DNA of 64,000 nucleotides from Pilasporangium apinafurcum (lineage: Eukaryota > Oomycota > Peronosporomycetes > Pythiales > Pythiaceae). This document shows, in pieces, positions 43,230 through 54,470 of the stretch. The notes under the pieces were generated by a model. The model worked only from the letters and a program-made list of their open reading frames with translations, was not told the DNA's origin and did not search any database. The stretch is taken from positions 286,410 through 350,409 of the forward strand of contig BCKE01000008.1 of NCBI GenBank assembly GCA_001600495.1, given 5' to 3'. The first letter of the stretch is position 1; every line of letters begins with the position of its first letter. Both the position numbers and the translations under genes were made by a program.

Positions 43230-44717
43230 ATGCTGGTGTGCGTTGTTTCAGTTGTTCTTCGAACAATTTCAAGCTCCAAGATGAATGGGTCAGCAGTCGA
43301 TCGACCGCATGTGCATCTTCGCCCTAACGGGCACACAGATCACTTCGAGCGAAATGATAGAAATGACAATGACGATGGTATTGCTGTATCGTCCACACCC
43401 AGCAGTCCACAATACCAAATACAGCAACACCGCAGCCCCACGCCGCCGACAGTGACAGCAACCCCGCCAACATCATCATCCACAGCAGCATCTTTATCAC
43501 CCATGCACCTGGAAACACCGACGGTGTCAGGAGAAGAGGACGACTATCGATCTGAAACATCATCAGAGATGAATATGCGCGATTCGCGACGGCTACGGCG
43601 CATGGAGAAACCCGTGATGTCCTCTTATTCGAACCACCGGGATCTGTCAATGCGATTGAAGCGAGCGGTGCAAAGTAACCATACAGAAGAAGACGAAGAT
43701 GGAGAAATTGACAACAGCAATAGCGCGGCTTCGCAAGTATGTTTTGACGACACATTGATTGGTACAGATGTTGTGCTCTGTGTACGCGGCAATAGCAATG
43801 GCAGTGCCGACAATGAGCATAACATGACGAGTGATGAGATGTCTAAGGAGAAGCAACAGACAACTGGCAAAACGCACAAGTTTCATGCGCATCGATTCAT
43901 GCTCGCGGCGAGTTCAGAACCATTTCGTGTGATGCTCACAGGCAATATGCGTGAGTCAAATCAGCGTGAAGTAGAGATTTACGGCATTGAACCTCAGATC
44001 GTGGAGAAAATGCTGATGTTTATCTACACTGGTGGTACGTTATCCTCTGTAATCACTATATGCAATGCGTTCGATGATGTTTAATTGTTTTGTTATTTGT
44101 CTACTGTATTGATAGAAGTGGTGGCGGATCTAGAGAACGTCTTAGGTATGCTCATCGCGGCGGAGATGTACGAATTGGAGGCGCTACGGTCCATGTGCAA
44201 GAGCTTTGTGCTCGACCATGCACACGAGATTTTTCGTGATCAACAGATCGTCGAACTCCCAGAGAAGCTGCTATTGGAGGTGCATGCATTGTCATCGTGC
44301 TAAGTGATATCATAGGGCTCTAATGTATCATTTTCTTGGTACGTCTGTCCTCAGATTATCGAACACGATGAATTGCAAATTCGCGAACTGGCCCTACTTG
44401 AAGCTTTGGTGATGTGGGGAGAAGCACGTGTTGCGAGTTCGGATAAGTCACTGCTGGACATCTTGAGTGACCTTATGGAGCATGTTCGCTTCCCGACAAT
44501 GAGCGTCAGCGATCTTTATGGTAAAGTGAGACCGCTGGTGCGTGAAGGTGTGATCCACGAGAGTTTGCTCACTGAAGCACTCTTTTACCACTTGAAATGG
44601 GGAACTCCATCGGGTCGGTCGTCGAAAAGGATGAAGCCACGTGCGCTCACTGCAAAGTTGCGGAAGCGGAAACGCGTGTCGTTCATCCAGCACGTATCGT
44701 TCCAGAGTCCAGAGTGA
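43230..44717 (+). CDS. BTB-BACK domain protein
   Basis: Three exons (43230-44034, 44116-44279, 44355-44717), 443 residues from ATG 43230 or 426 from ATG 43281 (MNGSAVDRPHVHLRPNG); the second lacks the odd hydrophobic leader and is perhaps the real start. A disordered Ser/Thr/Pro-rich N-terminus (about 150 residues) precedes a BTB domain: DTLIGTDVVLCVRG, an inserted acidic loop, then HKFHAHRFMLAASSEPFRVM, REVEIYGIEPQIVEKMLMFI YTG and GMLIAAEMYELEALRSMCKS. A BACK-like helical region follows (ELALLEALVMWGEARVASSD, then FPTMSVSDLYGKVRPLVREG). The C-terminus is basic. BTB proteins often serve as CUL3 ubiquitin-ligase adaptors. No kelch repeats or MATH domain are present, so the substrate is unknown. 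Confidence 0.8.
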
Positions 44718-45099
44718 GTGCATTGTGTTGCTAATGGACAGGAATGAATGAGACTCGCCACGCTACATTTGGAATGAACAAATGTGGATGTCCCATGTAT
44801 GTCTGGTAGTTGCATGGGTGACAAGGTACTGCTGCAGCATCTGCAAAATTTTGATCCTTTTAGGTTTTTGAATATGATAACCACCACCATGTGCACTGAG
44901 GAGCTAACAATGATTTGATCAAAATGTGATCAGATGAAGAACATAACTATCTTTGGAAACCTATTAACCCAACCAACAAAATAGAGATAAGCATGCAAGG
45001 GTAGTAAAGGCTTCAGTCTTAAACGAACAACTCAATATTAAATTATTGTGAAGGTGGGAACCTAATCTGTTTGAAATATGTATATGTACGATATTTACA
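44718..45099. other. Non-coding gap between convergent genes
   Basis: About 380 bp between the stops of the BTB gene (plus) and the TBC gene (minus). AT-rich, no coding trace; presumably the two 3' UTRs. Confidence 0.4.
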
Positions 45100-47158
45100 C
45101 TAACACTCACTAACGAGCTCACTCATGCTTGCTTCCGTCGCGTATTCATCAGCCAGGTGCTCTAAAAACATATTTGACACCTGAACAAGACCAAGAATGA
45201 TCGAATAAAATCAAGTTGCGAAAATGTGCATGAGTTGTGACGATTCTGCAAAATTACCTGGAATGATTGTGCTGTGGCAAAGAACCGCGCTCGATCAGAG
45301 TCACTCTACAGAGTAAAATAATGTAAATACGATGAAAAGAAATGGCTCAAGCGCAGACACCGAAACTTTCAATCACCTTATGGGATTGGAATCGTTTGAC
45401 ACTGCTCAAATACGAAATAATGTCATCTGGAAGGTTTCTCCTCAATAGTGAAGACTTGACAGCAAAACACAACAAGACAATATTTAGACATACACTGAAG
45501 AAATAATAGTAAACGCACAGAATTACCTCAAGGTGGCTGAAGATGGCGAGACAGATTTGAAAGAATGCCTTCCATCCTGTTTCAAAGAATAGGTCGAGGA
45601 ATGTCACGACAGTACAATGTGGAAGCACTCGACAGTCTGTAAATAATGTTAATATCCAGCTGAATAGACACAGATTTTCACAGCATTATAAAGAGTGTGA
45701 GTGCCATTAAACTTCGAGAGTAGTCGCAATCAGAAAGATAATTGAATATTTTATTTGGATTACCTGGATGCGTAGGTGGTTGGATGAATACCACGATCTG
45801 ACAGGTGAGCATGCAGACGTCGCAAGTGCAATCGCAATGCTTCATCCAACTTGTCGAGGCCAACAAAATGTTAAGTACGCAAGTACAAGCACCGTAGGAC
45901 ATTTACATTGCTGCATCGTACCTGAAAGAAGCGCAGATTCATGTCCTTCATGTCTGGTCGATAGATATGATCCATCTGGTACTTCTCGGTCAGCGAAAGA
46001 AACAATCGAAATGCCAGTTCACAATTGAGTTTCGCCTCGTGGGTTAATAATGCTGCTAGATACGTCATGCCCTTGTTATGTCAATGTTCAAATGAAAAGC
46101 ACAAATTAGAATATCTGAATAACAGGTTTTGCATTGGATGGTGACTTTACCTGACAGTATCCGATCTGCGGTTTCAGGAGTAGAAATACACTCAGCAGCT
46201 GGTGAACACTCGCTTTCCACGGCAACCAGTCACACTTTGTGGCTAACGGAGACTTTGCTATTACAGGTGATCGTTTCGGGATTGGCGGTTCTCCTTGGAG
46301 CTGCTGAAACGTGCGCTCGACGTCCTACGATTAGATAGAAAATGCATGTAAGTGATGGTTCGAGTTCAGACAACATCAATTATGAGAATGGCAGACTTGA
46401 TCAATCATTTTCTGTTGTTCACTGGGCTCCATTATGGCATGCAGCCGGTAGTGTAGCTGCTGGTAATCGAGACTCGACACTTCGGTATAGCAAATCGACG
46501 ACGGATTCTTCCGCATCAAGAACAACCATTTCTCACCACGACAACTGAATGGCAGGAGATGCAATCGCCAAAGAAACTACAAGCATGTCGAAAGCATTGA
46601 TAAATAATTCCCACCATCCTACCAGCACTAACTTCAATGTCGAGACCAAGCTGTTCGTACCTGGCGAAAGGAAGACGGAGGCTCGTCACCCTTGATCTGT
46701 GGCTATTTGGTACACGTATAACCACAAAGAGATAGCAACACAAAGCATGGAAATGTAAGGGATTTTTATGTAAGATCGTCTGACGTCACACACACGCTAA
46801 TAACCACCACCATGTACTATACATTCGATCCACCTACCTGACAACCTTTGCAAATGATACGAGCTGCGTAGCGCCAGGAGCAATACTGGCAAACGTATCC
46901 ACGACAATACTAAGCAATAATCGATCAATAGAGAAAGAGAGAAAGCACATCAATTGATGCTCAACGTTATGGATACATACAAAGACGCAAGTAGATACGA
47001 ACAATGCACTGGTAGCTAAGACGGAGGCAGTGAAAGGCCACTTGGCAACACTGACAGAACGTGGCATTGGTAGCAGTAGTGATTATATATCCAGTGGTTG
47101 GAGTTATCATTGGATTAGTTTCAGAGGCAAGCAGCTCATGACGATGGAGGTGGTTCAT
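45100..47158 (-). CDS. TBC domain Rab GTPase-activating protein with N-terminal Cys-rich finger
   Basis: About ten minus-strand exons from ATG 47158 (MNHLHRHELLASETNP) to TAG 45100-45102. The first two exons join into a Cys-rich finger (TFCQCCQ / YCRGYVCQYCSWRYAARII) resembling a degenerate FYVE-type or other treble-clef zinc site. The TBC domain follows: DVERTFQQLQGEPP (the D-V-x-R-T-F motif), LLSVFLLLKPQIGYCQGMTY LAALL (G-Y-x-Q-G with the catalytic-finger Gln), FRLFLSLTEKYQM, GLDKLDEALRLHLRRLHAHL, then WILTLFTDCRVLPHCTVVTF and FFQICLAIFSHLE. TBC proteins stimulate GTP hydrolysis by Rabs in membrane traffic. Whether the Arg finger is used as in the family is inferred from the RTF motif. The junctions between 46800 and 46550 are the least certain. 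Confidence 0.75.
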
Positions 47159-47390
47159 TCACGTGGATCTCCTGAGAACAGGAAGAAAAGAGAGATGTGG
47201 CTCACTTTTTTGACGGGGAAAGAACGGGTCCATGGAATGTACCAGAGAAAAGGGTACCCAGATGGGTAATCACGTACCCTTCTTGTTTTGTTATAAGACT
47301 CTAATACTCAAGATTGAGAAAGCAAGAAAATCTATGACCTTCCTCTATCTTCTTTTTTTCTTCTTCTCCTCCTTCTTCTTCTTTCAGCAG

Positions 47391-48669
47391 TTAAGCATCA
47401 TCATCATCGTTGTCTTTCCCGTCTTCATCTTCTTGATAATCTTCATCGTTCTCATCGTCATCTTCATCAGCCTTCTCGGTGTCTTCATCTTTGACCAGAC
47501 CCTTCGTCCAGAGCATTTTACCTGAGAAATAACATTCACACAACCACACTCAGCTCGCGTAACTGATAGAAAAACACATAGCTTATTTTTTTCCGCATAC
47601 CTGTAAGCTTGGCTGTGGCTTCATCCTTGAGACTCGTTTTCTCATCGCCACGCATCTCGCGTTCAAATTTCTCTCGCCAAGCAGCAAACGTTTCCACTGT
47701 CACGGGTGTACCTGGATAAAACAGAGCAATACATATGCGTGATCTCGTACAAAAGCACTAAGTCAGATACTAAATCACATACCAACAAAATCTCTCTTTG
47801 CATCTGTGGCTGCTTCCACGACGCTGCGATTAGCAGCTTCCTCTTGATCATCCTTTTTCTTTCGAATTTCCATCCGCCGCATCATTTCCTGGTATTCTGA
47901 TCCATCCTGTCGACATCGAACAACAGTTTCCTCTTGTCAGCTTCTTAAGTAAAAATGATCGCACAGTTAGCACGTACGTTGCCCTCGCGGTTGTTTTTCA
48001 CTAAATATTCTCTAACAGCTTCACAGATCGTGAAGATCATAGCCATGCCAGCGCATTCCTCGATCTGCTGCTCCAGCAGCTGCTTGATTTCCTTGTATTG
48101 CGTATCGCTCAAGCCTTTATCCAGCGTTACATCAAGCTAATCCAATACTCCGCAATTAGAAATCCAATCACAATCCAATGGTACAATCCACCAATTGATC
48201 GCACCTTTGGTTCTGCATCGGGGTATGTCGCTGGGATTGCCACTTTGAGCGTCAATGCCACTGAGCCACATAGCAAAAACGTTAGTTTACTCGCGCACAT
48301 ATTAATGAACCCTTGCACTTCATAGTCCCAATTAAGACATGCGATTTACTTCTTGCATACCGTGATTGTTTTGTCCATCTTGATTGGGGACAATATGAAT
48401 TTGATACGAGAGTGGATCCTCTGTGAGCTCTATCCAACACAAAACATCCCTCAGTCACATAGTGTCGAGGAAAGTTGGTCAATACGACAAATGAAAAAAA
48501 CTCAAGACATACTCGTGAATTCGTCCATATAGATGGACTCGAGGGCTTCCACCTCCATCATCTGTTCTTCCTTGTAGTCTGCCACATCAGCCCACAGCAA
48601 TTAGCCATGCAAGATCCATCCAGTCCCCATCAGCTGCATGGTCATCGTTTTCAGGTGCGTACCAGTCAT
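47391..48669 (-). CDS. RWDD1 / Gir2-like RWD domain protein
   Basis: Exon 1 is only 7 nt (48669-48663: ATGACTG) before GTACGC. Exon 2 starts at 48578, restoring MTDYKEEQMMEVEALESIYM, which matches the RWDD1 start. Further exons give the RWD core (DPLSYQIHIVPNQDGQ, VALTLKVAIPATYPDAEPK with the YP.. motif, YKEIKQLLEQQIEECAGMAM), then KKKDDQEEAANRSVVEAATD, GTPVTVETFAAWREKFEREM and an acidic tail (KADEDDDENDEDYQEDEDGK) with stop 47391-47393. In yeast Gir2, with the Rbg2 GTPase, competes with Gcn2 for Gcn1 and so tunes translation under starvation. The ATG on a 7-nt first exon would be missed by simple ORF calling. It is divergent from PIG-W (124 bp between starts). Confidence 0.88.
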
Positions 48670-48793
48670 CTTGTTGCTCAATGGTCCTGAACGCTGTTAT
48701 GATTGGTCGAATGTGATCATTTTCCATTTTTGATTGGCTAAAAACCCAGATGTTGCTAAGACTCACCCCCATCATCAGCAGTTCAAGGCGAAG

Positions 48794-51110
48794 ATGCAGG
48801 ACGACGAGTACAAACAGCTCAAGGAGGCATTTGTGACGGGGCTGCAAGGCACCACGGCACGTGAAGTGTTTGTGGTATTTGGTATCATGCCTGTACGTAC
48901 TCACTGCATATGTATGAAGTGTGTTATGTGGATCTGGATGATGATGATGGATACATTCCACATGTGTAGGGATCGTTTTGGTTATACTCGGAGCTGATGC
49001 TATTGCTTGAGGTAGCAGGTGTTCGACAACTTGGTGCTGGTAACTTTGTAAGTGTTTGCTTGTGCATGTAATAGCTAGAGATTTATGCATTGATGACAAT
49101 GCGAGAATGATCTTATATGCTATTTGCTGCTTCAAGAATTTACCCGTGACGATACTGGTGGAAATGTTCGTCCTCGTGATGCCAACGATGGTTGCATTTA
49201 CGTTTGCGGAGTATGCGATTCCGCTGTTCGTGAGTGTGTATTCCTTTGCATTAGCACTGAGTTTGCTTTCATGGAAGCACGCAAAGGAATACATGCATAA
49301 ACACTATCGCAAGGAAAAAATGAACCAGCTGTTGGCGAAGGAGCTGCCGTTCCTCACCAACTTCCGTGCACAGATCATGATCTCTACGTAAGAAAAAAAC
49401 TGCCTCAGGTGTGACCAAAGCATTAGCAGGCATGACTAGCGCGCTTACTTTTGCTGAGTTACTGTAGGTATTTCGCTATTCTTGCTGTGGATTTTACAGT
49501 GTTTCCTCGCCGCTTTGCTAAAACTGAGACGTTTGGCTTCAGTGTCGTACGTACTGCCATGGACTGGATGTTACGCTGCTTGTCTTGTTCGCGTTGTCAA
49601 CTCAAATATCATTTGTTTGCACGATGCAGATGGATATTGGAGTGGGTGCATTCATCGTTTCATCTGGGATCGTGTCTGCATATGCTCGTCAAGCAAGACC
49701 AAGCGACACGACTGGGTATAGTGATGCCTGAATAGTGGGATAAAGTAGTTTTTGTTGTATCTGATGTCCTATTACACACATGATCCCGCAGATCGAAATC
49801 CAGAGCTCGTAATCATGTGAAGAGCTTCTATGAAAAGCTGTACGCCTTCTTGCGGCCAGTTGCGCTTGTTCTTGTGTTTGGCATTGCACGCTTTGCCACC
49901 GTCAAGGGAGTGAATTACCAGGTAGAAGAACAACTGCATTTATTGAAATTCTGTAGGTGATCTCATCTATTGTTCTTTTGTTGATTGCAGGAGCATGTAA
50001 CTGAATATGGCGTGCATTGGAATTTTTATTTCACACTCGCCGCCGTTTACCTCATTTATTCGTTGCTGCAACTCTTCGATCCATGGACAACGAACCCATT
50101 TGTGGCCCTGATAATTGTTATAGGTATCAACATATAGTTCCATGTACAGGCAATTGCATTCATAAAACTGATTTCTTTTCCTGTCATATGAATAGGCTAT
50201 CAGCTCTATTTGTCGTGCGATGGCGGGGAAGACTACATTCTAAATGCTCCGCGCGACGATCTATTTAGCCAGAACCGCGAGGGAATCCTTAGTCTAGCAG
50301 GTGCGTCTGATTTTATATTTTTTTGCGATTAAATCCTAATCGTTACAGCTCATCAATTTATGGCATTTGTGCTGTCACTCAGGATATTCCTCACTATACA
50401 TATTGTCAGTCTTTGCTGGTCAAGTCATTTTTGGTTACATGGACAGTAATGGAGCCAAGGCAACACGTAACATGAGATGGCTAGTGATATCCTGCTTTGG
50501 GGTGTCTGTGACGCTCGTTGTTGCTACGTACGTCTCGGCCAAGATGATTGCACGGCCGTCTCGGCGAATGGTGTGTGGATTTTGTCAAATTATGATATCG
50601 TTAGTGCATGGCTTGAGTATTAACCAAAACTTTGTTCCCTGGAGATGAATCTTCCATATGTGCTGTGGGTATTGGCTCAAACCGCAATCCTCTTGACCAT
50701 CTATTCTGCGGTGCAAGTCATATGGTGTGTGAAAAAATTCAAGCCAAGTGAGCTTTCTGTCACGAATGTATTAAACGCAGCCTTCCTGATCTCCTTGTTA
50801 TGTGTTATTGTCTAGTTTGTTGCCACGGACACCGCTGCTTTTCCAGGGCGTGAGCCACAACCAATTGTTCGTCTTCATCATCGTAAGTGATCAGTGAAGG
50901 CTCAATATTCTGCAAATAATGTTTTTGTTTTGACAGATCTCTCATTCTATGATTTTGTAGGCTAACCTTGCAACTGGAGCTGTCAATTTGAGCATGCGTA
51001 CAATCGAGACGAGTGTCTTGACAGCTTCGGGTGTCTTGATACTGTACATGCTGGCTGTTTCTACCGTAGCTTCATTGTTAGAACACAAAAACATTCGCAT
51101 TAAACTTTAG
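48794..51110 (+). CDS. PIG-W / Gwt1 inositol acyltransferase of GPI biosynthesis
   Basis: At least ten exons. The first are 48794-48892, 48970-49047 and 49137-49387; the last ends TAG 51108-51110. Family text: MQDDEYKQLKEAFVTGLQGT TAREV, ELPFLTNFRAQIMIST, then YFAILAVDFTVFPRRFAKTE TFGFSVMDIGVGAF (the strongly conserved PRR-FAKTET-G core), VKGVNYQEHVTEYGVHWNFY FTLA and a C-terminal SHNQLFVFI...LATGAVNLSMRT. About 12 membrane helices are expected. The enzyme transfers a fatty acyl chain to the inositol of GlcN-PI in the ER lumen, an early step for GPI-anchored proteins. The ATG at 48794 is chosen because no in-frame ATG lies upstream before a stop. Exons after 50600 were placed by text, not by full phase checks. 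Confidence 0.9.
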
Positions 51111-51880
51111 TGACGGGTGTTTGGCTGGCACCATTCATTCAAAGACGTATCCATGTTTGCAATCTTTCTACAAAATTGGATCCATTTCTACTGTAAAGTC
51201 TTCATAATATGATACTTCACAGCTCTATGAAATATAAAATTTAAAAAATGCATACCACCTTTTTGATGTGCTCACCGAATCTGATACTTATGACAAGCAA
51301 TAATGTTATCTAGTCATTTGATGAATCCTGTGAGAGTTTCTAAATATTGAGATGATTTCGCCGCATTGCTATGATTTCAAGTGCATATGCTCTGAATTTC
51401 TTTCATGAGTTTGCACTGCTCTCACAAATTTTCTGACTGTTGGAAATAGCTGAAGTTGGAATGGGTGCATCCATGTCCACCACAGAATCTGTTTCACCTC
51501 GGGTACTGTCCAACAAAGATTATCCTTTAAAAATTAATTACCTTTACAAAATATTGTTTTTAATATTTTTTAATTATTGTAAAGATAATTAAATTTTAAA
51601 AAATCTTTTAAATAAATAAATTATTAAAATGAATATAAATCTAAAAGAAGCTTTGAATTATTTTAAGGAGGTTCAAGCTTTAGATTCCTTGTTTTAGTGA
51701 CATTTTGACTTTTAAAAGAAGGGAGCTCTTCACTCACTTGCACGTTTCTATTTGCGCTGATTGAGCAATGGTGGTGACACTGTCCAATTCCCTCGCCGAC
51801 GTCATAGACACAAGTCGAAGCAAGCGTCCAGCGTAGCGCCAGCACCATCGGAAAGCCAAGAGCGCATTTGACATTGAAGC
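51111..51880. other. Intergenic region with AT-rich core
   Basis: About 770 bp between PIG-W and the desaturase, both on plus. No coding trace. The segment 51515-51665 is almost pure A+T and contains an inverted repeat (separate entry). The last 150 bp are GC-richer and probably contain the desaturase promoter and 5' UTR. Confidence 0.4.
51534..51592. repeat. AT-rich imperfect inverted repeat
   Basis: Arms 51534-51549 (TTAATTACCTTTACAA) and 51577-51592 pair over 16 bp with one mismatch, separated by 27 AT-rich bases. It lies in a roughly 150-bp A+T tract unlike the surrounding sequence. It could be a small foldback element, a transcription terminator structure, or a matrix/origin-like AT element. 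Confidence 0.55.
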
Positions 51881-53600
51881 ATGGGTCCACGGAATGAAAA
51901 CGATAAGGACATCCAGGAAGATGCGCCACTCGGTACGTCTCTACTGTAGATTTCCATGTGTAATTATCTCGCATTTAGTTGGTCTCGATCTTTGGGTTGT
52001 AGGTCTCCGTGAACGCAAGGCTGCCAAGACTGCTTCATCTGTAGAGGGCAAGTCAGTGGAGAAAGCCAAGAATGAATTCACCTGGCAAGAAGTCGCGGCG
52101 CATAACACCGCCAAAAGTGCGTGGGTGAGCATCCACGGCGTGGTTTACGACGTTACTGGTAAGAGATTTTGCTGACCGCCATGGATGCTTCAAATGGCCA
52201 ATAGTGACCATATTCGTTTTGTATGTGCGTATGTATGTGCTATTTCCGTGTCTACAGCCTGGGCGGATAGACATCCTGGTGGCCGTGAATTGATTTTACT
52301 ACATGCTGGTCGGGAATGCACCGATACGTTTGCCTCGTACCATCCATTTTCGGATCGTGCCGAGAAGATCTTGGCCAAGTACAAGATTGGCAATCTGGTC
52401 GGACCTCCTGAATTCCCTCTGTTCAAGCCTGATTCAGGATTCTACAAAGAATGCTGTGAGCAGGTGAAGGAATATTTCGTCAATAACAAACTCGATCCGA
52501 AGGCGGCGAGCGCGGGGCTCTGGCGTATGGCGTTCGTCATGACGGTCGCGGCACTGGGGTATATGGGCATGAATGCGCTTCTCCCTGGCAACATTTACAC
52601 GCAATACGCGTGGGCAGTGGTGTTCGGCGTCTGTCAGGCGCTGCCGCTGCTCCATATCATGCATGACACGTCGCATGCTGCCTGCTCCAGCAGCCCTACA
52701 GCCTGGATAGTTCTCGGCCGAGGTGTCATGAACTGGTTTGCTGGTGCCAACATGACGTCGTGGCTCAATCAGCACGTTGTTGGCCATCACATCTACACGA
52801 ATGTGGCCGGTGCCGACCCAGATCTTCCCGTCAACTTCGAAAATGATGTACGTCGCATTGTCGAGCGTCAGGTGTTGCGTCCGATCTACAAGTTCCAGCA
52901 CCTTTATCTTCCACCGCTCTACGGTGTGTTGGGCTTGAAATTTCGTGTACAGGATATTTTTGAGACATTTATTTCCCTCTCGAACGGCCCTGTGCGTGTC
53001 AACCCGCACTCAGTGTTTGACTGGGGTGAGATGATTGCTTCCAAGGCTTTCTGGACGTTCTACCGCATCTGGATTCCGCTCACAGTGCTGAAGATCGAGC
53101 CGTCAGTATTTTGGCCTGTGCTTTTGTTGGCGGAGTTTGTGACGGGTTGGTACTTGGCGTTTAACTTCCAGGTCAGCCACGTCTCAACCGAGTGTGACTA
53201 CCCATGTGGTGATGGACCACAGACGGAGATCGATGAAGAGTGGGCCATTTCACAGGTCAAGTCGTCGGTGGATTACGCGCATGGCTCGACGGTCACTACA
53301 TTCCTTGCTGGGGCATTGAACTACCAAGTGACGCACCACTTGTTCCCCGGTATTTCGCAGGTAAGAAAATATAGAGTCTACCTCCTGAGGGAAGCACCTA
53401 ATTGCTGACGGTACCTTGTTGCTGAATATGATATATAGTACCACTNCCCCGCCATTGCTCCGATCATCATCGAAGTGTGCAAGAAGTACAACATCAAGTA
53501 CACGGTCGTGCCAACATTCTGGCAGGCTCTAATGGCACACTTCCAGCATTTGAAGGATATGGGTGCCATTGGTCAACCCGTGGAGATTCATATGGGCTAA
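51881..53600 (+). CDS. Delta-5 front-end fatty acid desaturase (cytochrome b5 fused)
   Basis: Four exons (51881-51932, 52003-52158, 52258-53360, 53439-53600), 490 residues. The N-terminal cytochrome b5 domain has the heme motif HPGG (ADRHPGGRELILLHAGREC) and TFASYHPFSDRA. The desaturase has three His boxes: HIMHDTSHAA (box 1), NQHVVGHHIYTNVAGADPDL (box 2) and QVTHHLF (box 3, with Gln in place of the first His, as in front-end enzymes). NFQVSHVSTECDYPCGD and YAHGSTVTTFLAGALNYQ match oomycete delta-5 desaturases closely. It inserts a delta-5 double bond into C20 fatty acids to make arachidonic and eicosapentaenoic acid at the ER. An N at 53446 makes one codon (TNC) ambiguous; Phe, Tyr, Ser or Cys are possible, and Tyr is expected from the family. 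Confidence 0.95.
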
Positions 53601-54470
53601 GCTGTCAACGAAGCGCAGTGGATATTGGGAGTTCTCGGTCCAGCTGACTGTATCCTCACCACGGTAGCGGGAAGAACTGCCATCTTCACTGCCATTTGAT
53701 TGACTGGATCTGATCTTCTTTTTTTTCCTCAGATTGTGCATGTGTATCCCTCATTGCTACATACGTGTGCTGCAATGCAGAAATGAATGAATTGTGATGC
53801 TTTTCTCTGTTCGTTTTATTGTTATATCACTCTTCCTCCAGCCACCATACAAAAAACGGAGAGCAAGAGTAGACAGACGTCACACTCAGTGGCTTTGAAC
53901 CCCTACAGAACGGCTGCTCAGATACTGCATGGCTCCAAAATGCTCATCATGTCTGAGTCGACCAGTCAGGACATATAAAGCTGTTGATCGAGCAAAACAA
54001 GTTGATGACATAGCAATATCCCCTTAAGCTATTTTCAGAATGGAGGATGCCGCATCAAATGTCTACATTTCCTTGTTGTGTCAGATTGAACAAGAGAAAT
54101 CGAGGAAGGAAGCTGCAGGTATATGAGCATACAAGTACAGTCGCATACAATCGAAGACTAGATGTACATGTGTCCGGTACACATTCATTGATGTAGCCGA
54201 TGAGTTTATCATGATATCAAATTCGAACGTTCCCAGGCTAATTCAAGTAGATAACTATAACTAGATGGCTAAGTACAAACAAAATAGATAATGGTCAGTT
54301 GCGTACCAATATGCATGAACGTTCAGATCGATTCCAAATGCTGACGATATACTTAAGAATGTGGGTAGACTGCCGAGGTTGTTTGCTGGCTAGCTCACGT
54401 AGAATTCGCTTGTCTTGATAGCAACAAAAAGCTTATTAATAGCGCTTGATGCTGTTCTGCCTACAATACT
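53601..54470. other. Intergenic region with a possible 5' exon of the armadillo gene
   Basis: A plausible first exon lies at 54040-54118: MEDAASNVYISLLCQIEQEK then SRKEAA, ending at donor GGTATATG in phase 1. The armadillo gene could be entered in phase 1 at 54478 (acceptor GACAG, then VHKTSKAMP). At least one middle exon would then be expected (protein-like text near 54332: SIPNADDILKNVGRLPRLFA), but I could not make all phases agree. No other feature seen. Confidence 0.3.

Noticed and set aside
47340-47525. Hydrophobic plus-strand frame rich in F, I and L
   Set aside because: Reverse complement of the GA-rich acidic tail of RWDD1; artefact of composition.
48587-49294. 235-residue minus-strand frame across RWDD1 and PIG-W
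   Set aside because: Runs across the divergent promoter and PIG-W exons; text is not protein-like.
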